The notes: generated by a model not told the origin, from the sequence alone. Counted from the stretch's first letter, positions 35,145-43,708 are shown. The stretch is 64,000 nt of DNA from JAPLMW01 sp964619675 (GCA_964619675.1 CAZUEO010000006.1:22734-86733); one strand, 5' to 3'. Numbers and translations: made by a program.

Positions 35145-36377
35145 ATGCCCGAAAAAATAGACATATATAAACTTGCCAATGGAATGACAATACTCGGTAT
35201 TCCTATGCCGCAGGTGCAGTCGGCTGCGTTCGATTTCCTGCTGCCCGCAGGGGCAGCCCTTATGCCTGCCGGCTGCTGCGGAGCGCCGGCAGTTATCGAA
35301 GACTGGCTCTTTAGAGGTGCAGGCGGCAAAACGAGCAGAGAGCTTACCGACCTGCTCGACGGCCTGGGCATCCATCGAAACAGCAGCGTCGAATCAAAAC
35401 ATATAGCCTTGTCGGCGGCGCTCGAAGCTGAAAATCTCTACCGGGCAATCGAGCTTTACGCGGATATAATCCTAAAACCTGCCCTTGACGAGCCGCAGTT
35501 CGAATACTCAAGACAGCTCGCCCTGCAGGGCCTGGCAGGTCTTGAAGACGACCCTATGCATAAAACCATACTATTGTTGCGCCGGCATTTTTATCCCGAC
35601 CCGCTGGGAAAAAACCCGCTCGGAAACCAGAAGGACTTGCAGAACCTGACGGCACAAATGTCTAAACATATAATTTCCGAAAATTTTAATGTTTCCGAAA
35701 TTATCTTCGCTGTCGCAGGTAAATACGACTTTCAAAAGCTCTGCACGCTGCTCGAAAAACTTTTTGGCACCGAAAAACCCAAAAAAGCAAAAGTTATAAA
35801 CACAAAAAAACAACTCCTGGCTTATCAGCAGCAGCAGCACGATGGGGCTCAGGTGCATATCGGCATTATGACCCCGACCGTAACGCCTCAAAACGCCGAT
35901 TATTATAACGCAAGAGTCGCCATTGCGGTCCTCTCGGGCGGTATGAGCTCAAGGCTTTTTACCGAGGTCAGGGAAAAAAGAGGTCTCTGCTATGCCATCG
36001 GCGCAAGCTATCACAGCCTTAAGGAAACGGCAGGTATCGGCTGTTATGCAGGCACAACGCCTGACAAGGCTCAGCAGACTTACGATGTGACAATAGCGGA
36101 ATTTAAAAGGCTTGCCGAAGGAATCAGCGATGAAGAATTGGCAAGAGCGAAAATCGGGCTTCAAAGCAGCCTTATAATGCAGAGCGAATCGACCATAGCA
36201 CGAGCACAAGCCGCCGCGATGGATTACTATATGCTCGGTAAAGTCAGGAGTCTTGACGAAATAAAACAGCAGATTGAAAAAATAACCGTTAAATCGGTCC
36301 TCGATTTCCTCAAGAAAAATCCTCTTGATAAATTCTGCTCGGTTACAATCGGGCCTTTGGAAATAAAACCGGTATAA
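35145..36377 (+). CDS. M16 peptidase-like subunit without zinc motif
   Basis: 410 residues from the ATG at 35145, one base after the murA stop. The fold is M16B, but HxxEH is absent: the matching position reads PAVIEDW. It keeps the C-terminal glycine loop and Arg/Tyr region (GGMSSRLFTEVREKRGLCYAIGASY) that the non-catalytic partner uses for substrate binding. Together with the next gene (2 bp away), which has HxxEH, it should form an MPP-like heterodimer. Confidence 0.9.
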   Translation: MPEKIDIYKLANGMTILGIPMPQVQSAAFDFLLPAGAALMPAGCCGAPAVIEDWLFRGAGGKTSRELTDLLDGLGIHRNSSVESKHIALSAALEAENLYRAIELYADIILKPALDEPQFEYSRQLALQGLAGLEDDPMHKTILLLRRHFYPDPLGKNPLGNQKDLQNLTAQMSKHIISENFNVSEIIFAVAGKYDFQKLCTLLEKLFGTEKPKKAKVINTKKQLLAYQQQQHDGAQVHIGIMTPTVTPQNADYYNARVAIAVLSGGMSSRLFTEVREKRGLCYAIGASYHSLKETAGIGCYAGTTPDKAQQTYDVTIAEFKRLAEGISDEELARAKIGLQSSLIMQSESTIARAQAAAMDYYMLGKVRSLDEIKQQIEKITVKSVLDFLKKNPLDKFCSVTIGPLEIKPV

Positions 36378-36379
36378 AA

Positions 36380-37600
36380 ATGGAATTTAAACACAAAAAA
36401 CTCGTTAACGGCCTTGATATTATCGCTGAAGTCAACAAAGACGCCCAATCGGCAGCGATAGGCTTCTTTGTAAAAACAGGCTCAAGAGATGAAACCGACC
36501 AAATCAATGGCGTAAGCCACTTTCTTGAACATATGCTCTTCAAAGGCACCGACAAACTTTCAGCTTATGATGTCAACCGCCGTTTTGACCGGCTCGGCGC
36601 AATGCACAACGCTCAGACAGGCGAGGAATACACTATTTATTATTCTGCGACACTGCCGGCCCAGCTTTACGAAGCCGCCAAGCTGTGGGCTCAGCTTATG
36701 CGTCCGGCATTGAGAGATGATGATTTCAATATGGAAAAAAACGTCATCCTCGAAGAAATCGCAATGTATCAGGACCTGCTGGATTACGATGTTCACGAAA
36801 AGTGCAAGGCATTATATTTCGGTAATCATCCCTGCGGCATACAAGCTCTTGGCTCAGTCGAAAGCATAAAAGCCCTGACGAGCAGACAGATGAGAGAATA
36901 TTTTGAAAGCAGGTATGCCCCGAACAATATAACCGCTGTCGTTGCCGGCAATTTCAACTTTGAAAAAATCTGCGATTTGCTCGAAGCCGGCTGCGGCAAC
37001 TGGAAACCCGGCCAGGCTGATAGAAAAACCGAATACTTCGCCGGAACCGCAAAAAAAGATTTTCAAAAACGGAAAAATCTCAACTGCCTGCACATCGCCC
37101 TGATGAGTCCGACCGTCTCATATCAGGACCAAAGAGCCTACGCTGCTGCTCTGCTTGCAAAAATAACAGGGGACAGCACCGGCTCAAGATTCTTCTGGCA
37201 GCTTGTCGACCCTGCCGTCGCCGAGACTGCGATAATGCACTGCGAGGCGATGGATGGCATCGGAGCATATTACAGCTATATCAGAACCCCCGAGGAAAAT
37301 AGTTCAAAGGTAATACAGATTATTGAAGATATTTTCAAATCGCTGCAGAAGGAAAAAATCTCCGCCGACGAACTGCAAAAGGCTAAAAACAAGGTCCTGT
37401 CGGCAATTACAATCAAAAACGAAATCCCTATGGGAAGACTAATCGAGCTTGGCATTAACTGGACTTATCTGAAAGAGTATCGGCCCATCAAAGATGAGAT
37501 TGGGCGGGTTAAAAAAGTCAGTCTCGACGATTTGACGGCTCTTATGCAGGATTTTCCTCTTATGCCCTTTACACAATTTTCCCTCGGCCCCGATAAATAA
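36380..37600 (+). CDS. M16 zinc peptidase, catalytic subunit
   Basis: 406 residues. HFLEH at about residues 48-52 is the inverted zinc motif HxxEH, with the third ligand in EKNVILEEIAMYQD about 75 residues on. The C-terminal half lacks a clear Arg/Tyr loop, complementing the preceding gene. No signal peptide, so cytoplasmic or processed unusually. Third gene of the murA operon; the target is unknown. Confidence 0.93.
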   Translation: MEFKHKKLVNGLDIIAEVNKDAQSAAIGFFVKTGSRDETDQINGVSHFLEHMLFKGTDKLSAYDVNRRFDRLGAMHNAQTGEEYTIYYSATLPAQLYEAAKLWAQLMRPALRDDDFNMEKNVILEEIAMYQDLLDYDVHEKCKALYFGNHPCGIQALGSVESIKALTSRQMREYFESRYAPNNITAVVAGNFNFEKICDLLEAGCGNWKPGQADRKTEYFAGTAKKDFQKRKNLNCLHIALMSPTVSYQDQRAYAAALLAKITGDSTGSRFFWQLVDPAVAETAIMHCEAMDGIGAYYSYIRTPEENSSKVIQIIEDIFKSLQKEKISADELQKAKNKVLSAITIKNEIPMGRLIELGINWTYLKEYRPIKDEIGRVKKVSLDDLTALMQDFPLMPFTQFSLGPDK

Positions 37601-37639
37601 TCATAATTCCCTGCAAAAACAATATTTATAACAATTCTC

Positions 37640-37668
37640 TTGCCAAATACCTGCTTTATGTATAGAAT
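37640..37668 (+). promoter_or_regulatory. promoter for the small gene at 37691
   Basis: TTGCCA at 37640-37645, 17-bp spacer, TAGAAT at 37663-37668, then GGAGG and the ATG at 37691. Confidence 0.65.
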
Positions 37669-37690
37669 GATTATATACATGGAGGTTTTT

Positions 37691-38158
37691 ATGGAAAGCG
37701 ATAAAAACAACGACAGACGAACTGCACAGGATATACGGCAGCCGAACAAACCCTCTCAGCCGCAAAATTTGAACCTGTCCGCCGAAGCCTTGGCGAAGGC
37801 GGAGTCTTCCTCACACATTATGCCTGCCTTTGAGGACATCTTAAAAGACAAAACTATAGAATCGCACCCACTCGTTGCCGGCGCCGCCGAAAAGGAATTT
37901 ATCAGTCAGATGGTTGAAAAAATAAGTCATACGCAGCAGCAGGACCGCTCAGGTGAAATCCCCTCGCTTGACCTCGGTCAGCAGATTCTTGCTCAGCAGA
38001 GAAAAATCGCGGCTCTTAAAAGGAAATCACCCGGCCAGGAAACAAAACCTCAACCGGCACAGATAAAATCGATACCCCCTGCTCCCGCCTCGCCCCAGCA
38101 TCTTATCATCGCCGACATCGTGGCAAAAGAAATTATAGTATTAACGTCAGCAAGGTAA
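37691..38158 (+). CDS. hypothetical hydrophilic protein
   Basis: 155 residues from the ATG at 37691 (GGAGG 5 bp upstream). No membrane segment or known domain; rich in Gln, Lys, Pro and Ser and probably largely disordered, ending in a hydrophobic strand IADIVAKEIIVLTSAR. Codons for NLSAEALAKAESS come from a 26-bp palindrome (37778-37803) that belongs to a repeat family also found between genes at 41979. It has its own promoter and no obvious partner. Confidence 0.65.
   Translation: MESDKNNDRRTAQDIRQPNKPSQPQNLNLSAEALAKAESSSHIMPAFEDILKDKTIESHPLVAGAAEKEFISQMVEKISHTQQQDRSGEIPSLDLGQQILAQQRKIAALKRKSPGQETKPQPAQIKSIPPAPASPQHLIIADIVAKEIIVLTSAR
37778..37803. repeat. 26-bp palindromic repeat, in coding sequence (family 2)
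   Basis: TCCGCC-GAA-GCCTTGGC-GAA-GGCGGA: outer 6-bp arms, inner GCC/GGC core. The copy at 41979-42004 has the same length and layout in inverse orientation (GCCAAGGC core). Here it is read through in frame. Confidence 0.65.
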
Positions 38159-38240
38159 AGTAAACATCCTCTCTTGTTCCACTGTTCACCCGCTCTATTT
38201 TGAACTCTCTTTTCGAATAATAGAAAATCGAAATTAGACC

Positions 38241-38284
38241 GCAATCGAGAATTCCCCAAATCTCAATTTTCGATTCTCGATTGC
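38241..38284. repeat. inverted repeat with CGAGAAT units upstream of tRNA-Glu
   Basis: GCAATCGAGAAT at 38241-38252 and its exact inverse at 38273-38284 form a 12-bp stem. The same 12-mer is present at 41166-41177, where it continues as CGAGAATCGAGAG, i.e. part of a 7-bp repeat. It lies in the gap between the small protein gene and tRNA-Glu. Confidence 0.6.
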
Positions 38285-38314
38285 TCTGTAAATTTTTGCT
38301 TTGCGAAAATTTAA

Positions 38315-38389
38315 TAGCCCCAAGGGGATTCGAACCCCTGTTGCCGGGTTGAAAACCCGGTGTCCTGGACCGGCCTAGACGATGGGGCC
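38315..38389 (-). tRNA. tRNA-Glu (TTC)
   Basis: Read on the minus strand: acceptor GGCCCCA pairs with TGGGGCT, D-arm GTCTAGGCCGGTCCAGGAC, anticodon arm CCGGGTTTTCAACCCGG with anticodon TTC, T-arm AGGGGTTCGAATCCCCT, discriminator A. CCA is not encoded. An overlapping reading frame is spurious. Confidence 0.95.
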
Positions 38390-38479
38390 ATATCAAAAAT
38401 AATTAAAAATTTAAAATTGAAAATTTAAAATCTACAAAAAAAATCGCAGGGCAGTTTCATAAATCTTCAATCTATCGAA

Positions 38480-38653
38480 TTATTCCATCGATATTGCTTG
38501 GACAGGACACTCGTCAACACAAACGCCGCAGTCAACACAAGTTTCAGGGTCCACTACCGCCTTGCCGTCAACCATTTTTATCGCTTCAGCAGGGCAGGCC
38601 TCGATACACGCCTCACAACCCGTGCATTTCCCTTCATTTACTTTCGCCGGCAT
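38480..38653 (-). CDS. 2[4Fe-4S] ferredoxin
   Basis: 57 residues. Two CxxCxxCxxxCP clusters: CTGCEACIEACP and CVDCGVCVDECP, the clostridial-type bacterial ferredoxin that carries low-potential electrons. Starts MPAKVNEGK with AAAGGG upstream. It is a single gene with its own promoter (38717-38745) and points to anaerobic or facultative metabolism. Confidence 0.96.
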   Translation of the reverse strand: MPAKVNEGKCTGCEACIEACPAEAIKMVDGKAVVDPETCVDCGVCVDECPVQAISME

Positions 38654-38716
38654 AACAAAACCCTTTCAAAAACAATCTAACACAACATTTTACAAGTTAC
38701 ACAATTTGAGGCCGAA

Positions 38717-38745
38717 AGAATACAAAAATCAAGCTAATTTGACAA
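38717..38745 (-). promoter_or_regulatory. promoter for ferredoxin
   Basis: On the minus strand TTGTCA (38740-38745), 17-bp spacer, TATTCT (38717-38722), 63 bp before the ATG. Confidence 0.65.
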
Positions 38746-38872
38746 TAAAAAATTTGCCAAAATCCAAACAAAAATAAAGACTTACAAATCCATAACTCCT
38801 TAGTCGGTATAGACTTAGGCTTGCATTAAATAATATGTATATAGTTTGGATTGGAGTGCTAAACAACACAGT

Positions 38873-38902
38873 AAAAAAGCCCCCGGTGCAAAACAGGGGG
38901 CT
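38873..38902 (-). terminator. intrinsic terminator after the RCC1-repeat gene
   Basis: AGCCCCC (38878-38884) with GGGGGCT (38896-38902); on the minus strand followed by six T. Lies 51 bp beyond the stop at 38953. Confidence 0.75.
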
Positions 38903-38952
38903 GAATATGAAATAAATCTCCGCCAAAGGCGGCGATTTTTAATACTCCTATT

Positions 38953-40821
38953 TCACTTGGGCACGCAGGCGGGACTGCCGGGCGTAAGCTGACAATCAAT
39001 CAGCCAGTTCTCAGCCAAAGCAACAAAATCCCTGAAATTAACTATACCATCTCCCAACGGAGGCGATATATCTATTCCTGCCGCGCTTTCAAGCCAATGG
39101 GCTTTCATAATTCTCAGGTCGTCAAAATCAACCCTGCAGCTGTCGTCCAGATCGCCAACCAATGCATATTGGCAATAAAATTTCAGGACAAGGCTCTGGT
39201 ATCCTCCTGCTGCAAAGGCCGTATACTCTTGCCCTGCCGGCGGCGGATCCGACTCATGATAATAATTACCGCCCCAGCCGATGATTGAGCCGTCTGATTT
39301 CCTCGCGAGATTATGATAACCGCCTGCCGCGATTGCGACAAAATCGCTGCCTGCCGGCGGTATGGACTGACCCGACTCATTCCTGCCCCAGCAGACAATT
39401 GTGCCGTCCGATTTTAAGGCGACATTATGCTGGCTGCCGACATCAATGGCAACATAGTCGTTGCCGGCCGGAGGCGTCGCCTGACCATAAATATCCCAGC
39501 CCCAGCAGACAATAGAACCGTCAGTTTTCAAGGCTGTAGCGTGAAAGGCACCGGCAGAAATAGCCGCATAGTCGCTGCCGTCAGGTACGTTACATTCTCC
39601 ATAATCGTTCCTGCCCCATGCAACGATAGAGCCGTCTGTTTTCAGTGCAAGACTGTAATCATCACCTGCAGCAATGGCTGCAAAATCATTACCTTCCGGC
39701 GGAGTCGCCTCACCCCAACTATTACTACCCCAGCCGACGATAGAGCCGTCTGTTTTCAGGGCAAGATTGTGCCCGTAACCTGGAGCAAGAGTAACATAAT
39801 CGTTACCAGCAGGAGCTGTTGTCTGACCACCAAAGGCAACTATAGAACCGTCTGTTTTGAATGCAAGGACGTGCTCCCAACCTGCAAAAACGGCTTTATA
39901 GTCGTTTCCAATCGGAGGTTCCGGCGGTACTGACTGAATACCCCAACCCCAGGCAACGACTGAACCGTCGGTTTTCAAGGCAAGGCTATGCCGCACACCC
40001 GCAGAAACAGCTATGTAGTCGTTTCCTGCAGGCGGAGTGGCCTGGGCGTAAGCGTCATCGCCCCAGCATACTACAGAACCATCTGATTTTAAGGCAATAT
40101 TGTGATTGGTGCCCGCATTAATGGCGACATAATCATTTCCATCCGGCGCGGTCCCCTGGCCGTAAGCGTCATCGCCCCAGCAGGCAATAGAACCATCCGA
40201 TCTTAAGGCAATACTATGATAATAGCCTGCAGAGACATCTACATAATTGTTTCCCACAGGCGGCGTTATCTGGCCGCAATTGTTCCTGCCCCAGCCGGCG
40301 ATTGAGCCATCCAATTTTACGGCAAGGCTGTGGCCGGCACCTGCGGCAATTGCCGTATGGCCCGTTCCCGCAGGCGGGGTTGCCTCACCCCAACCATCTT
40401 CACCCCAGCCAACAATTGAGCCATCTGTTTTTAAAGCAAGACTGTGACCATATCCTGCTGCGACGGCCACATAATCGCTTCCTGCAGGCGGAGTTGCCTG
40501 GCCCCAATAGTCATAGCCCCAGCAAACTATAGAGCCATCCGACTTTAAGGCAACACTGTGGAGAAAGCCTCCAGCGACAGCGATATAGTCTCCCGCAGGC
40601 GGCACTGACTCATTTTCCTCGTTCCTGCCCCAGCAGACTATAGAACCATCTGATTTTAAGCCAAGATTGTTATACCAGCCTGCACTAATGGCTGAAAAAT
40701 CATTCCCGTCAAAGTCATCATTATTAAATACCGAACGACCCCACAACTTGATTGTATCAGCACTAACACCGACTGATAATAACGTAAAAATTAAAACAGA
40801 AATGCAAAAAAACCTTCTCAT
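38953..40821 (-). CDS. secreted RCC1-repeat protein with dockerin-like C-terminus
   Basis: 622 residues with a signal peptide (ending SVGVSA, about residue 21). About thirteen near-identical ~38-residue RCC1 units (pattern AAGxxHSLALKTDGSIVGWG, then ATPPAGNDYVAI) should close into one or two beta-propellers. The last ~60 residues (GDLDDSCRVDFDDLRIMKAHWL, then DGIVNFRDFVALAENWL) form the same dockerin-like module as at 24169 and 48516. Probably a surface or extracellular binding protein. The high DNA identity of the units makes this a likely site of repeat-number change. Confidence 0.88.
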   Translation of the reverse strand: MRRFFCISVLIFTLLSVGVSADTIKLWGRSVFNNDDFDGNDFSAISAGWYNNLGLKSDGSIVCWGRNEENESVPPAGDYIAVAGGFLHSVALKSDGSIVCWGYDYWGQATPPAGSDYVAVAAGYGHSLALKTDGSIVGWGEDGWGEATPPAGTGHTAIAAGAGHSLAVKLDGSIAGWGRNNCGQITPPVGNNYVDVSAGYYHSIALRSDGSIACWGDDAYGQGTAPDGNDYVAINAGTNHNIALKSDGSVVCWGDDAYAQATPPAGNDYIAVSAGVRHSLALKTDGSVVAWGWGIQSVPPEPPIGNDYKAVFAGWEHVLAFKTDGSIVAFGGQTTAPAGNDYVTLAPGYGHNLALKTDGSIVGWGSNSWGEATPPEGNDFAAIAAGDDYSLALKTDGSIVAWGRNDYGECNVPDGSDYAAISAGAFHATALKTDGSIVCWGWDIYGQATPPAGNDYVAIDVGSQHNVALKSDGTIVCWGRNESGQSIPPAGSDFVAIAAGGYHNLARKSDGSIIGWGGNYYHESDPPPAGQEYTAFAAGGYQSLVLKFYCQYALVGDLDDSCRVDFDDLRIMKAHWLESAAGIDISPPLGDGIVNFRDFVALAENWLIDCQLTPGSPACVPK

Positions 40822-41359
40822 TACTATTCCTCCTAATCCTATTCAGCCTATCTAATTTAACGCGATAAACCCCTATTTTATCAGGCAATTTCATAAAAGT
40901 CAAGTAATATAATCCAGAATTCAACCGCCCAAACAGGCCACCTCATACTCTACCAGTTTTGTCCAGATAACGAAAAGCACATAATTTTTTTTTACAAAAC
41001 GCGCAAAAAAAAACGTGCGCGTTTTGAAAATCCAAAAAAAATTTCGCCCTTATCTGACAAGGACTTATGAAAAATCGGCCCGGAATTTTACCCGATTTTT
41101 TTGCAAAAACGCGCAACTTTTCAGGTAATACGGGGGGAGATGTTGGCCTGAAAGGCCAACATAGAGCAATCGAGAATCGAGAGCAGAAAGGTGAGTAAAG
41201 AGAACTTAAAAGTTAAAACTAAAAGCCCAAAACCAAAACCCAAAACTTAAAACCGACGGGGATTGGAGAACATCTCCTTAAACGGGCAATTTTGAATTTT
41301 GAGCTGTGGTTTTTAGCTTTACACTTTAAATTTTCAGTTTCTTTTATAGGAGCAAAACA
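40822..41359. other. gene-free AT-rich interval with hairpins
   Basis: No gene is visible. It holds CAAAACGCGC/GCGCGTTTTG (40995-41004, 41017-41026), a further AACGCGCA at about 41107, the hairpin ATGTTGGCC/GGCCAACAT (41140-41148, 41154-41162), the CGAGAAT repeat at 41166, and A-rich repeats of AAAACCC/AAAACTT type (about 41215-41255). Confidence 0.6.
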
Positions 41360-41971
41360 ATGTATCTTAACCTTCGTATCAGAGTTCCGAAATTAATCGC
41401 AAATATCGTCCTTTGGTTTGTTCTGCGGCACAGGAAAAAACACTGCGGCCGTGCATTTCGGCGCATCAAACTTATCGCAGGCAAAGACGTTGACGCAAAG
41501 CATCGTTATGCCCTCGTTGACCCGGAGGATTACCAGAAGTTATCTGAACACGACTGGCAACATGTTAAATGTAAGACCAACAATCATTATGCAGGCCGAA
41601 TAGAAGGCGGAAGGATTGTGCTTATGCACAGAATTATTATGAACGCTCCCAAAGGCAAAATCGTTGACCATAGAGACCGTGATGGATTGAATAACACTAA
41701 AGAAAACCTGCGTTTTGCGACGCCTTCTCAAAATTCCTGCAACAGAACATGCTCAAAAAACGGCACTTCGAGGTACAGGGGAGTAAGCTTCCACAGAACG
41801 ATAGGAAAATGGCAGGCTTGTATCGGCCTTAACGGAAAAGACAGGCATTTGGGAACTTTCGATAATGAAGAAGATGCCGCCCGTGTCTACGATGAAGCTG
41901 CGAAAAAATATCACGGTGAATTTGCCGTGCTGAATTTCACAGAGACGCAGAGAATTAAAGAAAAACTCTAA
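41360..41971 (+). CDS. HNH homing-endonuclease-like protein with AP2 domain (copy 2)
   Basis: 203 residues with the same plan as the protein at 23448: basic, hydrophobic N-terminus (VLWFVLRHRKK), HNH core LMHRIIMNAPKGKIVDHRDR with DGLNNTKENLRFATPSQN, AP2 domain SRYRGVSFHRT to GEFAVLNF. Roughly half the residues are identical to copy 1 over the nuclease and AP2 parts. RBS AGGAG precedes the ATG. The upstream region differs from that of copy 1, so the leaders are not shared. No interrupted host gene was seen. Confidence 0.88.
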   Translation: MYLNLRIRVPKLIANIVLWFVLRHRKKHCGRAFRRIKLIAGKDVDAKHRYALVDPEDYQKLSEHDWQHVKCKTNNHYAGRIEGGRIVLMHRIIMNAPKGKIVDHRDRDGLNNTKENLRFATPSQNSCNRTCSKNGTSRYRGVSFHRTIGKWQACIGLNGKDRHLGTFDNEEDAARVYDEAAKKYHGEFAVLNFTETQRIKEKL

Positions 41972-41978
41972 ATCCTAA

Positions 41979-42004
41979 TCCACCGTCGCCAAGGCTATGG
42001 CGGA
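41979..42004. repeat. 26-bp palindromic repeat between genes (family 2)
   Basis: TCCACC-GTC-GCCAAGGC-TAT-GGCGGA, same length and plan as the in-frame copy at 37778-37803. Lies 7 bp after the HNH-AP2 stop. Confidence 0.6.
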
Positions 42005-42082
42005 CAAGTTGCGGCGGGAGTTCTTTGAAAAGTTAATACCAATCGCAGTAGAAAAATTAAACGGCTTTTGTTTAATTCTAAA

Positions 42083-42145
42083 TTATTGCCTTCTTTTTCT
42101 CAACATCACCGCACCAAGGCCGAGCAGGAAAACAGATACCGGAGT
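42083..42145 (-). pseudogene. remnant of a PEP-CTERM C-terminus
   Basis: The minus strand reads TPVSVFLLGLGAVMLRKRRQ and stop: a PEP-CTERM-like tail (proline, hydrophobic helix, basic end) with no start and stop codons just upstream, so a decayed gene end. It lies between the HNH-AP2 gene and the lipoprotein genes, suggesting replacement of an older gene. The glutamate of the PEP motif is gone. Confidence 0.5.
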
Positions 42146-42151
42146 TTATGT

Positions 42152-42604
42152 CTATTTGTTGATGTTCTGGCGAATAAAGATTTCTTTTTGGATGTCGTCA
42201 TACATTTTGCCAAAGATTTCAGGGTTTTCCACCACTTCAGACTTTTCGTGTGTGCCGTATTGTGAACTGCTTTTTGCTTTTTTGAGTATCGTCAATCTTT
42301 CTTTTACTACATTGTCCCCGAACTGCTCTATTGTTGCCGTTGCCTCAAACCATTTCATTATTCCCCAAAAATCCCTTTTTATGCCTGTTTCACCGTGAAT
42401 AACGCCAGAGGCATGGTCGGTGTTTGTAATAGCATATCCATAATCTTGAAAAACCTGCAAGGTGGCTTTGTATGCGTCTTGGTAATTACCCTGTAGGTCT
42501 TTGGACTCAAGAAGTTTTCGCTGTAAAGGACTTAATTGTGCCTCACCGCACCCTGTGATAAATACCCCAAGAAATAGACCCACACACAAAAGTAAATTCT
42601 TCAT
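42152..42604 (-). CDS. small lipoprotein
   Basis: 150 residues. Signal peptide with lipobox ITGC (Cys about 19). The mature part (residues 40-150) has the pattern of small envelope lipoproteins with mixed alpha/beta fold (ATLQVFQDYGYAITNTDHASGVIHGETG, then ATATIEQFGDNVVKERLTIL), common in Planctomycetota; no specific family is claimed. Last of three small envelope genes reading left from 43.3 kb, 21 bp after the BamE-like gene. Confidence 0.75.
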   Translation of the reverse strand: MKNLLLCVGLFLGVFITGCGEAQLSPLQRKLLESKDLQGNYQDAYKATLQVFQDYGYAITNTDHASGVIHGETGIKRDFWGIMKWFEATATIEQFGDNVVKERLTILKKAKSSSQYGTHEKSEVVENPEIFGKMYDDIQKEIFIRQNINK

Positions 42605-42625
42605 ACTCTTTTACCTTTCTAAAAT

Positions 42626-43009
42626 CTAAAATTGAGACGCTCTATAACTGTTATCTTTTACAATATCCTTGTCATCAAACTCAATCATCAATGTAAAAGT
42701 TTTCGTTGAAGTCGTCTGTTTACCGCCACCTTTGCCAGCTACAAGAATGTTCCAATAGCCATCCTCGTTTGATTTCTCCATTGCTACTTTATCGTATGTC
42801 CAGACTTCATTTCCACTTTTATTTTTAGTGATGATATTGGGCGAGCCGAAAACCGCTAATATCTCTGATTGAGTGGTAACGCCGTTAATAATTTTAGTTT
42901 TTGCCATTCCGGGAGTGAGATTACTTCTCTGTGTACGAGTTTTCTCTTGGCAACCAGTACTTATAACAACCAAACACGCTAACAGTAAAACCAAACTCGT
43001 TTTTTTCAT
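42626..43009 (-). CDS. BamE/OmlA-like small lipoprotein
   Basis: 127 residues from the ATG at 43007-43009, preceded by AGGAG; a longer open frame has no RBS. Lipobox STGC (about residues 17-20). IINGVTTQSEILAVFGSPNIITKNKSGNEVWTYDKV (segment about 40-75) matches the SmpA/OmlA fold pattern: G-x-T-x-x-x-V-x-x-x-F-G-x-P, then W-x-Y. The family often helps outer-membrane assembly; here the role is not known. Its promoter matches that of the lipoprotein at 43382. Confidence 0.7.
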   Translation of the reverse strand: MKKTSLVLLLACLVVISTGCQEKTRTQRSNLTPGMAKTKIINGVTTQSEILAVFGSPNIITKNKSGNEVWTYDKVAMEKSNEDGYWNILVAGKGGGKQTTSTKTFTLMIEFDDKDIVKDNSYRASQF

Positions 43010-43050
43010 TTTAAATCTCCTACAATATAAAAAAGACCAAACCATATTTA

Positions 43051-43078
43051 ATTGTATACCTTTCCTGCTGCAAATCAA
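43051..43078 (-). promoter_or_regulatory. promoter of BamE-like gene, shared motif copy 1
   Basis: TTGATT (43073-43078), 16-bp spacer, TACAAT (43051-43056) on the minus strand. The spacer CAGCAGGAAAG and upstream TTTTCC are identical to those at 43709-43736; TTTCCT/AGGAAA can form a hairpin. Confidence 0.6.
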
Positions 43079-43121
43079 GGAAAAACGGTCAGGATTTTGA
43101 CAGTAAATTGTCGTTCATGGG

Positions 43122-43307
43122 TCAAAGGAATCCCAGAGGTTTAGTATTAATGATTTTATGTACTATTAAAAACACAATGGCAGCGATAATAATAATTATT
43201 GTCCATTTGATAATATCACAGAGCATTTGTTTGCCATTGTCACGAAGAGCTTCCTTGATGTAATTTCTAATTTGTAAGATGTAAGTTGTAAGTTGCTTTT
43301 CATTCAT
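43122..43307 (-). CDS. small single-span membrane protein
   Basis: 61 residues from the ATG at 43305-43307 (AAGGG upstream). A charged helix (MNEKQLTTYILQIRNYIKEAL) is followed by one membrane segment of Ile/Ala/Val (about 33-52). No family recognised. AT-rich like its neighbours; between two lipoprotein genes. Confidence 0.55.
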   Translation of the reverse strand: MNEKQLTTYILQIRNYIKEALRDNGKQMLCDIIKWTIIIIIAAIVFLIVHKIINTKPLGFL

Positions 43308-43381
43308 GCGTTTCCCTTCACAAAATAAACCCCGAAATTGATTTAGTGAAATGTTATCACAAGTCAATAGAGAGTAGCGAT

Positions 43382-43672
43382 TCAATTTCCTTTTTTATCT
43401 ATCGTCTGATGCGTTACGGATGTGTTAATTATGTCAATCTCATTCGTATCCTGAACGGTTTTGTTGAGTGCTTTATAAGTCGCTATTTTCGCCTTTAGCT
43501 TTTCTAACTTATACTCTCTTTTAAGGGCTTTCTTCTCGTATTTATAAATCTTCTTATTGGCCTTTAAATTCTCTTTCATAACACGAGCCTGTTGGTCCTG
43601 TGCTGATTCTTCGCAGCCACAAAGGAATAGCACACAAAGAATAGGAGTCAACATCCACAATAATTTTTTCAT
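43382..43672 (-). CDS. small coiled-coil lipoprotein
   Basis: 96 residues. Signal peptide with lipobox LCGC (Cys about 20), then a Lys/Glu-rich helix (KKIYKYEKKALKREYKLEKL) of about 50 residues and a polar tail. Resembles Lpp-like or other short coiled-coil lipoproteins in plan only. Its promoter (43709-43736) shares spacer sequence with that of the BamE-like gene. Confidence 0.65.
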   Translation of the reverse strand: MKKLLWMLTPILCVLFLCGCEESAQDQQARVMKENLKANKKIYKYEKKALKREYKLEKLKAKIATYKALNKTVQDTNEIDIINTSVTHQTIDKKGN

Positions 43673-43708
43673 ATAAATCTCCTGTAAAACGGATTAAACA
43701 ATACTTAA

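Noticed and set aside
37866..37900. HPLVAGAAEKEF in the small protein, similar to the element-derived LVAGAK
   Set aside because: The DNA there lacks the TTTAGC/GCTAAA ends and both hairpins.
38133..38396. Reading frame on the minus strand over tRNA-Glu
   Set aside because: Mostly tRNA sequence and repeat; no RBS or domain.
38953..40821. RCC1 repeats read as a DNA-level tandem repeat element
   Set aside because: The periodicity is explained by a real secreted protein with repeated structural units.
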